A stretch of DNA of 64,000 bases from Niallia endozanthoxylica. Lineage in GTDB: Bacteria > Bacillota > Bacilli > Bacillales > Cytobacillaceae. Position 1 is the first letter of the stretch, and each line of letters begins with the position of its first letter. Positions 7,609-16,586 of this stretch are shown here, one piece after another. The stretch is from positions 145,982 through 209,981 of the forward strand of contig NZ_VYKL01000037.1 of assembly GCF_008710145.1 (NCBI RefSeq). The letters are read 5' to 3'. The position numbers and the translations under genes were made by a program. Below the pieces are notes generated by a model, which saw only the letters and a program-made list of their open reading frames with translations, was not told the origin of the DNA and did not search any database.

Positions 7609-8660
7609 GTCCTTACAAGAGTATCAGATGGTTTAGAGGAAAAATCTCCTTTCTTTTAGATAAAAGGGCGGCAAAAGTGTTTGTGATAATGGCTATAGCT
7701 GCTGCAATAATTTTTATTGTCAGCACAGGGACAGGTGATATGAAGATCAGTCCTCTTTCCGTCATACAAGTTTTCTTTGGCGGCGGTACGGAGATGGAGC
7801 AGCTCGTTGTTACGAATTTTCGTTTGCCAAGAATTATTATTGCTCTTATGGTGGGAATTTCCTTGGCTGTTGCTGGGGGAATTCTCCAAGGGATGGTCAG
7901 AAATCCATTAGCATCTCCGGACATGCTGGGAATTACAGGGGGAGCCGCGGTTGCTGTTGTTGGGTTTTTAGCCTTTTTTAGTGATAAAAATAACGCTTTA
8001 ACCGTAAGTATTAAATGGCTGCCGTTAGCGGCCTTTGTAGGAGCTGGAGTTATTGCCTTTCTTGTTTATTTTTTAGCATGGAAAAATGGAGTATCGCCTA
8101 TTCGTCTAATATTAATCGGGATTGGGCTCTCAGCACTTATGCAGGCACTTACAACCTTAATGATGATTTTAGGCCCAATTTACCGTGCAAGTCAGGCAAA
8201 TATTTGGATTACTGGAACCGTTAACGGGTCCAATTGGAATCAGGTTAGTCTATTGGTTCCATGCACGGTCATTCTAATTGCCGTCTCACTGATGATGGCA
8301 CGAAATATGAATGTGCAGGAACTTGGCGATGAGATAGCGACCGGAGTAGGGGGACATGTTCAACGACAGCGTTTTTTTCTGATGGTGATAAGTACGGCAT
8401 TAATTGGAAGCTCTGTTGCTTTTGCCGGGGGAATTGGATTCGTAGGCTTAATGGCGCCGCATATGGCAAGAAGACTTGTGGGATCTTCTTTCGGTGCATT
8501 ATTACCGGTTTCAGCACTCATTGGAGGAATTCTTGTTATGCTGGCAGACTTGATTGGGAGAACTTTATTTTCTCCATTAGAAATCCCAGCAGGAGTATTT
8601 ACATCAGCAATAGGAGCACCTTATTTTATATACTTACTGTTTAAAACTCGGAATGCATAG
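7605..8660 (+). CDS. Iron-siderophore ABC transporter permease (YfhA-like)
   Basis: 351 residues, second FecCD-family permease. It shows the paired signatures LPRIIIALMVGISLAVAG and GMVRNPLASPDMLG, and the coupling region VGLMAPHMARRLVG. The start ATG at 7605 overlaps the stop of the first permease. It would form the other half of the membrane pore. Just after the stop, bases 8660-8672 (AGAAAAGCGGAAG) match the first bases of the dispersed repeat seen at 63784, perhaps a remnant. Confidence 0.93.
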   Translation: MSPYKSIRWFRGKISFLLDKRAAKVFVIMAIAAAIIFIVSTGTGDMKISPLSVIQVFFGGGTEMEQLVVTNFRLPRIIIALMVGISLAVAGGILQGMVRNPLASPDMLGITGGAAVAVVGFLAFFSDKNNALTVSIKWLPLAAFVGAGVIAFLVYFLAWKNGVSPIRLILIGIGLSALMQALTTLMMILGPIYRASQANIWITGTVNGSNWNQVSLLVPCTVILIAVSLMMARNMNVQELGDEIATGVGGHVQRQRFFLMVISTALIGSSVAFAGGIGFVGLMAPHMARRLVGSSFGALLPVSALIGGILVMLADLIGRTLFSPLEIPAGVFTSAIGAPYFIYLLFKTRNA

Positions 8661-8717
8661 AAAAGCGGAAGCATCTATATAGGAAATAAATAGAAATGGT
8701 AAAAGGAGAGAATCCTT

Positions 8718-9539
8718 ATGGAACAGGTAATTGAAACGAAAGATCTCACCCTTTCATATGGTGATTCAATGATTATTGAAGAAATGAATCTTTCCATCCC
8801 AAAAGGGGAGATTACTGTTTTTATTGGTGGAAATGGCTGTGGGAAATCTACACTTCTTCGTTCGATTGCCCGACTGTTAAAACCAAAATCAGGGACTGTT
8901 TTAATAGATGGAAATGCCATTGCAAAAATGTCAACAAAGGATGTTGCAAAACAAATGGCGATACTTCCTCAGTCCTCTGAAGCACCTGAAGGTTTGACTG
9001 TTCTGCAGCTTGTGAAGCAAGGCCGATATCCGTATCAAACATGGCTGAAGCAATGGACCCAGGAAGATGAGGAGAAAGTGAATAATGCTTTAGCTGCAAC
9101 AGGAATCGAAAATTTGAAGGATCGGGCTGTTGATTCCCTATCAGGAGGTCAACGTCAACGAGCATGGATTGCGATGACATTGGCTCAAGATACGGATATT
9201 ATTCTTCTCGACGAACCAACAACCTATTTGGATTTAACACATCAAATTGACATACTTGATCTTCTGTTTGAGCTCAATGAAAAGGAAAAAAGAACCATTG
9301 TTATGGTTTTACACGATTTAAATTTAGCTTGCCGCTATGCTCATAATATCGTGGCAATCAAGGACAAGAAGGTTTTTGCACAAGGACAACCTGAATTTGT
9401 AATTAATGATAAATTGGTGAGAAATGTATTTGGGTTAGAATGCGATGTTATACTAGATCCGCATTACGGCACCCCATTGTGTATTCCTTTTGGGAAAGGA
9501 CGACGCATTAAGAAGAAGGATGGAATGGTGTATGCCTGA
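8718..9539 (+). CDS. Siderophore ABC transporter ATP-binding protein (YusV/FecE type)
   Basis: 273 residues with Walker A GGNGCGKS (37-44), Q-loop LPQSSEAPEGLTV, signature LSGGQRQRAW, Walker B IILLDEPTTYLD and the H-loop VLHDLNLACRYA. This pattern is that of the iron-chelate importer ATPases. In B. subtilis the orphan ATPase YusV energises YfiYZ-YfhA; here an equivalent gene is linked directly behind the permeases, which supports the assignment. A good AAAGGAG site precedes ATG 8718. Its stop overlaps the following FhuF-like gene, so uptake and reductive release are coupled. Confidence 0.93.
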   Translation: MEQVIETKDLTLSYGDSMIIEEMNLSIPKGEITVFIGGNGCGKSTLLRSIARLLKPKSGTVLIDGNAIAKMSTKDVAKQMAILPQSSEAPEGLTVLQLVKQGRYPYQTWLKQWTQEDEEKVNNALAATGIENLKDRAVDSLSGGQRQRAWIAMTLAQDTDIILLDEPTTYLDLTHQIDILDLLFELNEKEKRTIVMVLHDLNLACRYAHNIVAIKDKKVFAQGQPEFVINDKLVRNVFGLECDVILDPHYGTPLCIPFGKGRRIKKKDGMVYA

Positions 9540-10311
9540 TTTTCTTAATCGAGCTGAAATAGAAGAGTTAAGCCAGTTTCGTTTAACTACGGAAAAGAAT
9601 GCATCAGACCAGTCTATTCGCTTACATGAGTTATTTGATGATTATGTATTGTTAAAGTATTTAGAATGGGCAGGCACCTATATTGGGTCCCCTGATGTAA
9701 AGGTAACAGCCTCTCTTTTCGTCAAAAGATATGCTATTTTAGCCGTCATTTCGTTATATGCAATGACGGCATGGAATAAAAAAATAAACATGTCATTCCA
9801 AAATATAAGTCTCCAAACTCAAGAAGGAGATAAAATCTGGTTACCTCAATTTTATTTTCATCAAATGAGCGTAGAAACCTTTTGTACAGAAAGGGAACGT
9901 TTTAGGGAAGAAGTAATCAAAGATGTTTTCACTAATCATATGTATGTAATGATTTCACAAATATCAAAGGTTACAAAACAGTCTAAACAAATTTTTTGGG
10001 AAAATATCTCTATTTATTTATTTTGGCTCTATGAAACAGCGTTTACAAAAATAGATGATATAGAAATAGAGAAAAGAGCAAATGAAGACTATCATTATCT
10101 AATCAATGAAGCACCTGGGAGTCTTTTTGGAGACTGTCGGGAAAATCCATTAAAAAAGTTTTATGATAATAAAAAGTATGAGGATCAAAACGGGGTTGAA
10201 ATTCGTATCAGAACAACCTGTTGTTTAAACTATAGGTTAGAAGGACCGGCTATATACTGCAATACATGTCCAAGAAAATGCAGAAAGGCAGATTCAAAAT
10301 CAAAAAAATGA
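9532..10311 (+). CDS. FhuF-like siderophore-iron reductase
   Basis: 259 residues. ATG 9532 overlaps the ATPase stop and follows AAGAAGGA; an in-frame upstream ATG inside the ATPase gene is less likely. The C-terminus carries Cys230-Cys231, 11 residues, Cys243, two residues, Cys246, plus Cys250. This closely resembles the CC-x10-C-x2-C [2Fe-2S] ligand set of E. coli FhuF, which has 10 instead of 11 spacer residues. The N-terminal two thirds match the helical FhuF/IucA-IucC C-terminal-like domain only loosely by eye. Expected role: cytosolic reduction of the imported ferric siderophore to release Fe(II), which the encapsulin system could then store. Confidence 0.82.
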   Translation: MPDFLNRAEIEELSQFRLTTEKNASDQSIRLHELFDDYVLLKYLEWAGTYIGSPDVKVTASLFVKRYAILAVISLYAMTAWNKKINMSFQNISLQTQEGDKIWLPQFYFHQMSVETFCTERERFREEVIKDVFTNHMYVMISQISKVTKQSKQIFWENISIYLFWLYETAFTKIDDIEIEKRANEDYHYLINEAPGSLFGDCRENPLKKFYDNKKYEDQNGVEIRIRTTCCLNYRLEGPAIYCNTCPRKCRKADSKSKK

Positions 10312-10341
10312 AACCTCCAAAACGAAGGTTTCATTTTTTTT
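10309..10341. terminator. Bidirectional terminator between the FhuF-like gene and ilvD
   Basis: TGAAACCT (10309-10316) pairs with AGGTTTCA (10326-10333), followed by eight T. The A run before the stem serves the converging ilvD. Confidence 0.85.
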
Positions 10342-10345
10342 GTGA

Positions 10346-12025
10346 TTAGATTTTCAAGACACCGCCGGAGCTTGCGTTTGTTACAAGCTTGGAATAGCGG
10401 GCTAAATATCCTTTTTTCACTTTTGGTTCAAAGCCTTTCCAGTTGGCTTTGCGTTTTTCCATTTCTTCATCAGAAACCTCAAGCGTAATCTTGCGGTTAT
10501 TCATATCAAGTTCAATGATGTCGCCGTCTTCAACAAAAGCAATTGGACCGCCTTCTGCTGCTTCTGGAGAAATATGTCCAATGGAAATTCCACGAGATGC
10601 GCCTGAGAAACGGCCGTCAGTAATTAAACCAACCTTTGCACCAAGGCCGCGTCCAACGATTTGAGATGTTGGAGCAAGCATTTCAGGCATACCAGGACCG
10701 CCTTTTGGACCTTCATAGCGGATAACAACAACGTTGCCTTCTTGTACTTTACCAGTAATGATTCCAGATAGTGCTTCCTCTTGTGAATCAAAGCAGATAG
10801 CCGGTCCTCTATGGTAGCCGCCAACAGATGGATCTACCGCACCGACTTTAACGATTGAACCTTGTGGTGCAAGGTTACCGAATAAAACAGCAAGACCGCC
10901 TTGTTCTGAATGAGGATTATCAAGTGGACGGATGACATTCGTATCTAAGATTTCTGCACCCTCAACATTTTCACGTAAAGTTTTTCCAGATACAGTCAAG
11001 CAGTCGCCGTTAATGGTTCCCGGCTTTTTAAGAACTTCGTTAATGATTGCACTAACTCCGCCAGCTTTATGCACATCTTCAATATGATAGTCTGAAGCAG
11101 GTGCAATTTTTGCTAGATGCGGTACACGTGCAGCCACTTCATTAATACGTTCTAATGAGTACTCAATCTCTGCTTCTTGTGCTAATGCTAATGTGTGCAG
11201 AACTGTATTCGTAGATCCGCCCATTGCCATGTCTAATGCAAATGCATTATCAATTGCCTCTAATGTTACGATATCACGAGGTTTAATATCCTTTTTGATT
11301 AGCTCCATTAATTGTGTAGCTGACTTTTTAACAAATTCACGACGCTCAGGAGCTGTAGCTAAGATGGTACCGTTACCTGGAAGTGCTAGTCCAAGTCCTT
11401 CTGCTAAACAGTTCATAGAGTTTGCTGTGAACATTCCTGAACAAGAACCGCATGTCGGGCATGCTACCTGTTCAATTTCTTTTAATCTTGCTTCGTCGAT
11501 ATTACCTGCTTGGTAGGCTCCTACTCCTTCAAATACAGAATTCAGGTTAAGAGCATTTCCTGCTGAATCTGTACCAGCTGCCATTGGGCCGCCGCTGACA
11601 AAGATTGTTGGAATATTTACACGAAGTGCTGCCATCATCATTCCTGGTGTGATCTTATCACAGTTTGGAATACAGACCATCCCATCGAACCAGTGAGCAG
11701 AAACAACTGTTTCTACTGAATCAGCAATGATTTCACGGCTTGGAAGGGAATAACGCATTCCGATATGTCCCATCGCAATTCCGTCGTCCACTCCGATTGT
11801 ATTAAATTCGAAAGGAACACCGCCTGCTTCACGAATAGCTTCCTTTACAATTTTTCCAAATTCCTGTAAATGAACATGTCCAGGAACAATATCAATATAA
11901 GAATTACAAACCGCAATAAATGGTTTGCCGAAATCTTCTTCCTTCACACCGGCTGCACGAAGCAAGCTTCGATGCGGCGCACGGTCGACACCTTGTGTAA
12001 TCATACTACTGCGTAATTCTGCCAA
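10346..12025 (-). CDS. ilvD: Dihydroxy-acid dehydratase
   Basis: 559 residues from a TTG start at 12025 behind GGGGGAATTATA, which gives the N-terminus LAELRSSMITQGVDRAPHRS seen in Bacillus IlvD; a longer in-frame form starting at 12049 lacks a ribosome site. The iron-sulfur cluster region NCDKITPGM, CPTCGSCSGMFTANSM and the C-terminal TDGRFSGASRG motif are present. It dehydrates dihydroxy-isovalerate and dihydroxy-methylvalerate in valine, isoleucine and leucine synthesis, in the cytosol. It stands alone, away from other ilv genes, which is common in Bacillus. No T-box or leader is evident upstream. Confidence 0.97.
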   Translation of the reverse strand: MAELRSSMITQGVDRAPHRSLLRAAGVKEEDFGKPFIAVCNSYIDIVPGHVHLQEFGKIVKEAIREAGGVPFEFNTIGVDDGIAMGHIGMRYSLPSREIIADSVETVVSAHWFDGMVCIPNCDKITPGMMMAALRVNIPTIFVSGGPMAAGTDSAGNALNLNSVFEGVGAYQAGNIDEARLKEIEQVACPTCGSCSGMFTANSMNCLAEGLGLALPGNGTILATAPERREFVKKSATQLMELIKKDIKPRDIVTLEAIDNAFALDMAMGGSTNTVLHTLALAQEAEIEYSLERINEVAARVPHLAKIAPASDYHIEDVHKAGGVSAIINEVLKKPGTINGDCLTVSGKTLRENVEGAEILDTNVIRPLDNPHSEQGGLAVLFGNLAPQGSIVKVGAVDPSVGGYHRGPAICFDSQEEALSGIITGKVQEGNVVVIRYEGPKGGPGMPEMLAPTSQIVGRGLGAKVGLITDGRFSGASRGISIGHISPEAAEGGPIAFVEDGDIIELDMNNRKITLEVSDEEMEKRKANWKGFEPKVKKGYLARYSKLVTNASSGGVLKI

Positions 12026-12329
12026 TATAATTCCCCCGCTTTCTAGCAATTTATCTTCTTTAGTTAATATTTAAACTTTTTATTATTTTAGCACTATTAG
12101 TCGAATAAGGGTAGGTTTTTTGACTTGGAATAAGGTGGAGGGAGTAAAGGGATCATCTGTTTAATTGGCCATTTTATGTCTATAGTATCAGCTCTTCAAA
12201 ATATTTTATTAAAAAAATTTAATTGAAAGGGTCTCATGCCATCGTTGCATAATTCAGCACTATTTTAAGAATCCTATTAAAAGCTAATATTATTGGCCAT
12301 AAAACCAATCATAACCAGGAGGTATTTAG
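12026..12329. other. Intergenic region between ilvD and the amino acid ABC transporter
   Basis: AT-rich, with no gene or RNA I can support. It must hold both divergent promoters. A small inverted repeat TTGGCCATAAAACCAA lies about 30 bases before the transporter start, and AGGAGG precedes ATG 12330. I do not see a convincing CymR box or T-box. Confidence 0.4.
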
Positions 12330-13184
12330 ATGAAGAAATATTCTTTATTCCTTATTCTTCTATTCAGCTTAAGTATCATGCTTTTTGCTTGTGGAACGAA
12401 TGAAGCCGAGCCGGAGAATGAGGAAAATAATGCAGCTGAGACTGAGAAACATGACGATAAAGAACATGAAGAGAAAGGACATGATTTATTAGGTAAAATC
12501 AAAGACGAAGGCAAACTTACGGTTGGAACAGAAGGTACATATGCTCCTTTTACTTTCCATGATGAAAGCGGGGAGTTAACCGGATTTGATGTAGAGATTT
12601 CAAAAGAAGTGGCTAAACGAATGGGTGTGGAGGCTGAGTTTTCAGAAACACAATGGGATGCCATGTTTGCGGGCTTAGATGCCGAGCGTTTTGACATGGT
12701 CGCTAATCAGGTCGGAATTCGCCCGGACCGCCAGGAAAAATATGATTTCTCCAATCCGTATATTACATCAAAGGCCGTATTAATTACTCATGAAGAGAAT
12801 GAAAGCATAAAAAGCTTTGAGGATATAAAAGGGTTACGGGCAGCCCAATCAATGACAAGTAATTATGGCGATATTGCTCGTGAATATGGGGCTGAAATTG
12901 TTGGAGTAGAAGGGTTTATGCAGTCAGTTGAATTGATTAATTCAAAACGTGCAGATGTAACCATTAACGATAATATCTCCTTTCTTGATTACAAGAAAAA
13001 GCAGCCGGATGCTCCTGTAAAAATAGTGGCAGAGAGAGAAGAGGCAAGCCAAAGCGGTCTCATGTTCCGCAAGGGGAATGAGACTCTTGTAGAAGCCGTG
13101 AATAAAGCTCTGCAGGAAATGATTGATGACGGGACGTACGAAAAAATATCTGAGAAATGGTTTGGTGAAAATGTACTTAAATAA
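12330..13184 (+). CDS. Amino acid (probably cystine) ABC transporter substrate-binding lipoprotein
   Basis: 284 residues with a lipoprotein signal ending in LFAC (Cys21), a Glu/His-rich linker (about 25-52), then a family-3 solute-binding domain: VGTEGTYAPFTFHDESGELTGFDVEI, the dimer-cleft region DMVANQVGIRPDRQEKYDFSNPY and the terminal YEKISEKWFG. These are typical of polar amino acid and cystine binders such as TcyA. It is followed by a permease and ATPase gene, and a converging D-cysteine desulfhydrase lies next door, which favours a sulfur amino acid ligand (inference). Confidence 0.9.
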   Translation: MKKYSLFLILLFSLSIMLFACGTNEAEPENEENNAAETEKHDDKEHEEKGHDLLGKIKDEGKLTVGTEGTYAPFTFHDESGELTGFDVEISKEVAKRMGVEAEFSETQWDAMFAGLDAERFDMVANQVGIRPDRQEKYDFSNPYITSKAVLITHEENESIKSFEDIKGLRAAQSMTSNYGDIAREYGAEIVGVEGFMQSVELINSKRADVTINDNISFLDYKKKQPDAPVKIVAEREEASQSGLMFRKGNETLVEAVNKALQEMIDDGTYEKISEKWFGENVLK

Positions 13185-13872
13185 TATTATGATGGATCAG
13201 GATCGTACTGCCAGACTAATTGAAATTGCAAAAAATTCCCTTCAGCCGCTGCTGGAGGGAGCCGTGCTTTATACGATTCCGTTAACCGTCATAACGTTTA
13301 TCATCGGACTACTGCTAGCTGTTTTAACGGCACTTGCGCGTTTATCTTCTATTAAAATACTGCAAATGATTGCAAGAGTCTATGTGTCAGCGATAAGAGG
13401 AACGCCTTTACTAGTGCAATTATTTATTCTATTCTATGGACTTCCGACAATTGGCATTATCATAGACCCATTTCCATCGGCAGTCATTGGATTTTCATTA
13501 AGTGTGGGGGCCTATGCGTCAGAGATTATACGGGCAGCGATTGTTTCCATTCCCAAGGGACAATGGGAAGCCGCATATTCCATTGGTATGTCTTATACCC
13601 AGGCGTTAAAACGAATTATTCTCCCGCAGGCATCACGAGTATCGATTCCTCCGCTTTCTAATTCATTTATCAGTTTGGTGAAGGATACTTCGCTGGCAGC
13701 GATGATTCTTGTGACAGAAATGTTCAGAAGAGCCCAAGAAATTGCTGCTACAAATTATGAATTTTTACTTTTATATTCAGAGGCAGCTCTTATTTATTGG
13801 GTGATTTGTTTTCTGTTATCCATTGTACAAGGCAGACTTGAAAGCCGATTTGACCGTTATGTGGCAAAGTAA
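13171..13872 (+). CDS. Amino acid ABC transporter permease (TcyB-like)
   Basis: 233 residues in the chosen form. HisM/GlnP-type permease with N-terminal helix YTIPLTVITFIIGLLLAV, the EAA loop EAAYSIGMSYTQALKRIILPQA and NSFISLVKDTSLAAMI. The start is uncertain: ATG 13171 (MYLNNIMMDQ) overlaps the end of the binding-protein gene and follows GGTG; ATG 13189 is also possible, while the longest frame (13123) reads far into the upstream gene. It forms the membrane channel of the importer with the neighbouring binding protein and ATPase. Confidence 0.88.
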   Translation: MYLNNIMMDQDRTARLIEIAKNSLQPLLEGAVLYTIPLTVITFIIGLLLAVLTALARLSSIKILQMIARVYVSAIRGTPLLVQLFILFYGLPTIGIIIDPFPSAVIGFSLSVGAYASEIIRAAIVSIPKGQWEAAYSIGMSYTQALKRIILPQASRVSIPPLSNSFISLVKDTSLAAMILVTEMFRRAQEIAATNYEFLLLYSEAALIYWVICFLLSIVQGRLESRFDRYVAK

Positions 13873-13907
13873 TATTTGCGGAAGCATTTTGAATAAGGAG
13901 TTAGTCC

Positions 13908-14645
13908 ATGATCACGATAAAGAATTTACATAAACGCTTTGGTGAATTGGAAGTATTAAAGGGAATTGATTTAGAAGTGGGGAAGGGGAAAGTCGTGGTT
14001 TTAATTGGACCATCCGGTTCTGGGAAAACGACCTTTCTTAGATGCATGAATGTGCTGGAAATCCCGACAAAAGGCAGTATTTCAATTGAAAATCAAGCCC
14101 TTGATTTTTCCCAGAAAGTACCGAAGAAAAAGGTCCCTCTTTTTCGGAGTTTAACCGGTATGGTTTTCCAAAACTATAATTTGTTTCCCCACAAGACAGC
14201 ACTTGAAAATGTCATGGAAGGACCAATTACGGTAAAAAAGGAGTCGAAAGATACCGTCAGAAAAAGAGCAGAAGAACTGCTGTCAAAGGTTGGACTGGGT
14301 GACAAGCTTGATTATTATCCGTTTCAGTTATCGGGCGGTCAGCAGCAACGGGTAGGAATTGCTCGTGCTTTAGCAATGGAGCCAAAGGTGATGTTATTTG
14401 ATGAACCAACCTCTGCACTTGACCCTGAGCTTGTTGGTGAAGTGTTAAAAGTCATGAAGGACCTTGCACGGGAAGGGATGACGATGATTGTGGTTACTCA
14501 TGAAATGCGCTTTGCCAAGGAAGTGGCAGATGAAGTCATCTTTATGGAGGGGGGCGTGATTGTGGAACAAAGCAAACCTAATGAGATGTTTACGAACCCG
14601 AAAGAAGAGAGGACAAAGCAGTTTTTGAGACTGATACAAGAGTAG
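13908..14645 (+). CDS. Polar amino acid ABC transporter ATP-binding protein
   Basis: 245 residues; Walker A GPSGSGKT (34-41), Q-loop MVFQNYNLFPHKTALENV, signature LSGGQQQRVGIARAL, Walker B VMLFDEPTSALDPELVGEV and H-loop VVTHEMRFAKEVADEV. This is the GlnQ/TcyC class. AAGGAG precedes ATG 13908. It is the last gene of the three-gene importer. Confidence 0.93.
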   Translation: MITIKNLHKRFGELEVLKGIDLEVGKGKVVVLIGPSGSGKTTFLRCMNVLEIPTKGSISIENQALDFSQKVPKKKVPLFRSLTGMVFQNYNLFPHKTALENVMEGPITVKKESKDTVRKRAEELLSKVGLGDKLDYYPFQLSGGQQQRVGIARALAMEPKVMLFDEPTSALDPELVGEVLKVMKDLAREGMTMIVVTHEMRFAKEVADEVIFMEGGVIVEQSKPNEMFTNPKEERTKQFLRLIQE

Positions 14646-14667
14646 GCAGGAATTCGGAGGCAGCTTA

Positions 14668-14711
14668 ATGAAGGACAAACCCAGACAAATTCTCTATGAA
14701 ATGTCCTTCAT
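14668..14711. terminator. Possible terminator hairpin between converging genes
   Basis: ATGAAGGACA (14668-14677) pairs with TGTCCTTCAT (14702-14711) across a long loop. The T run is weak, so this is only a likely site. Confidence 0.45.
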
Positions 14712-14743
14712 CAGTAAGTACTGCATATTTTTAACAAAGACTC

Positions 14744-15739
14744 TTATTGAAACAGAGAGGTATTCGCATATAAAGCAGGAGAGCCGCCGGAATGAACAAA
14801 TAAAATAGAATCTTCTTTGTTAAAGTGACCTTGTTGAATGAGATCTATCAGCCCTGCGGCCGCTTTGCCTGTATAGACTGGATCAAGCAAAATTCCCTCT
14901 GTTCTGGCCATCAGCTTGACTGCTTCTATCATTTCAGGTGTAGGTATTGCGTATCCAGGCCCGACATATTCATCAAAGCATGTGACAGCATCACGATTAA
15001 TAGAGTTCGGTAGACTAAGATGAGCAGCATGCTCAGTAGTAAGCTGAAAAACCTTCTCCTCTTGTGCCGCTTTTCCTCTGCTGACATTTATCCCGATGAC
15101 AGGAATACCGCTATGATTGCTATAAAATCCTGTTATTAATCCGGCCTGCATTCCGCCGCTTCCACTGACACACACCACAGCATCAAAGTGTAATTCTTGA
15201 TCAAACATTTGTGTTAAAATCTCTTGCGCGCAGGCTGCATATCCAGTTGCACCAATCACATTAGAGCCGCCTACAGGAATTAGATAAGGACGTCTTCCTT
15301 CTTTTGAGAGCTCTTCGGCAATCCTTTGCATTTCTTTGATTAAATCCGATCCATTCGGAACGATTTTAATATTTTCTGCACCTAATAAATAATAGAGAAA
15401 ATAGTTGCCGTTAAAATCGGGCTCCGTACTTTCTTCCACACCTTCTTCCAGAACAAGAATGCATTTCAAATTCTCTTTTACAGCAGCAGCTAATGTTAAA
15501 CGGCAATGGTTCGACTGAATACCGCCGCAAGTAATAATAGTATCTGCGCCATGCTTCAAAGCATCTGCCATAAGAAATTCTAATTTTCTTGTTTTATTTC
15601 CACCGGCAGTCAGGCCAAGCTGGTCATCGCGTTTCATATAAATAGAGGGTCCGCCGAGAGCTTCAGAGAATTTCTCTAATTTCTCGATGGGGGTGTAAGA
15701 TGACGTATATCGTTTTCTAGGAAAAAGCGCTAAATTCAT
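14744..15739 (-). CDS. dcyD: D-cysteine desulfhydrase (PLP-dependent, ACC deaminase family)
   Basis: 331 residues. IYMKRDDQLGLTAGGNKTRKLEFLM holds the PLP-binding Lys in GGNKTRK, CGGIQSNHCRLTLAAA is the substrate loop, and VSGSGGMQAGL binds the cofactor phosphate. These match D-cysteine desulfhydrase better than ACC deaminase. The expected reaction is D-cysteine to pyruvate, ammonia and sulfide in the cytosol. ATG 15739 follows GGAGATTTCCC. Its position beside a cystine-type importer suggests use of D-cysteine or cystine as a sulfur source, or detoxification. Confidence 0.87.
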   Translation of the reverse strand: MNLALFPRKRYTSSYTPIEKLEKFSEALGGPSIYMKRDDQLGLTAGGNKTRKLEFLMADALKHGADTIITCGGIQSNHCRLTLAAAVKENLKCILVLEEGVEESTEPDFNGNYFLYYLLGAENIKIVPNGSDLIKEMQRIAEELSKEGRRPYLIPVGGSNVIGATGYAACAQEILTQMFDQELHFDAVVCVSGSGGMQAGLITGFYSNHSGIPVIGINVSRGKAAQEEKVFQLTTEHAAHLSLPNSINRDAVTCFDEYVGPGYAIPTPEMIEAVKLMARTEGILLDPVYTGKAAAGLIDLIQQGHFNKEDSILFVHSGGSPALYANTSLFQ

Positions 15740-15868
15740 GGGAAATCTCCTTTCGTATTTAAAAGTAACTAATGCTATGTAAAAAGAAGTTTAGTCGTAC
15801 AAACTCAGGTGTTATAATAACAAGCGGTTTTGTTTTAATCAAAATCTATTCTAGTCCGCATAGAATGG

Positions 15869-16468
15869 TTATTTTGCGTTACTTTTACGGTGTCGGGAAA
15901 CAAAGGAATTACCTGTTACCCAAAACCTCCATGGATAATCCTTAGCCTCACCGGCGTTATCAATTCCAATTCGAGGACCGACTGAAATGTCTTCGGGGGA
16001 TTTTCCAGCAGCTATATACAACGGCGGGTGAGTAAAGGAATGGCCATAATCCTCCATTGTAATACCGAGTGCTTTTGTTAATTTACCTGGTCCATTCGTT
16101 AGATTTTTCAAGTTCTCTATGCCTCGACGTTCCTTCATTAATTCCAAACCTTGGACAGGTTCTACTGCCCTGATTAAGATGGCCTCAGGTTTGTCCAGTG
16201 GTCCGCTTACAACATTCACAAGTGTATGGGTATGCATCACATACGTATACACTAATCCTGCCTCACCAAACATGATTTCTGTTCGTTTCGTACGCCGATT
16301 TCCATAACTATGTGCGGCTCTGTCTTCCGGTCCCATATAGGCTTCCGTTTCCACAATATAGCCGGAAGCAACACCTTCAGAGGTTTCTTTCATAAGCAGA
16401 CATCCAAGTAGTTCTTTTGCAAGGTCAAGTGTAGGCTTTTTAAAAAATTCAAATGGTAATGGTTCCAT
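15869..16468 (-). CDS. DNA-3-methyladenine glycosylase (AAG/Mpg family)
   Basis: 199 residues from ATG 16468 with AGGAG upstream; a 70-residue in-frame upstream extension is not credible as coding. AKELLGCLL, IVETEAYMGPEDRAAHSYGNRRTKR (catalytic Glu in the ETEAY motif) and VYTYVMHTHTLVNVVSGP are family hallmarks. The enzyme excises alkylated purines from DNA. The start lies close to and divergent from proC. Confidence 0.93.
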   Translation of the reverse strand: MEPLPFEFFKKPTLDLAKELLGCLLMKETSEGVASGYIVETEAYMGPEDRAAHSYGNRRTKRTEIMFGEAGLVYTYVMHTHTLVNVVSGPLDKPEAILIRAVEPVQGLELMKERRGIENLKNLTNGPGKLTKALGITMEDYGHSFTHPPLYIAAGKSPEDISVGPRIGIDNAGEAKDYPWRFWVTGNSFVSRHRKSNAK

Positions 16469-16586
16469 GGCTAACACTCCTGAAAAAATGATGTTTCTTG
16501 ATTGTAGCAAAGAGGAAACATTTTCTCCACCTTCTGTATTTGCTATGATGTGGATAGTGACCGAATGCGAAGAGGAAGTGAAGAAA

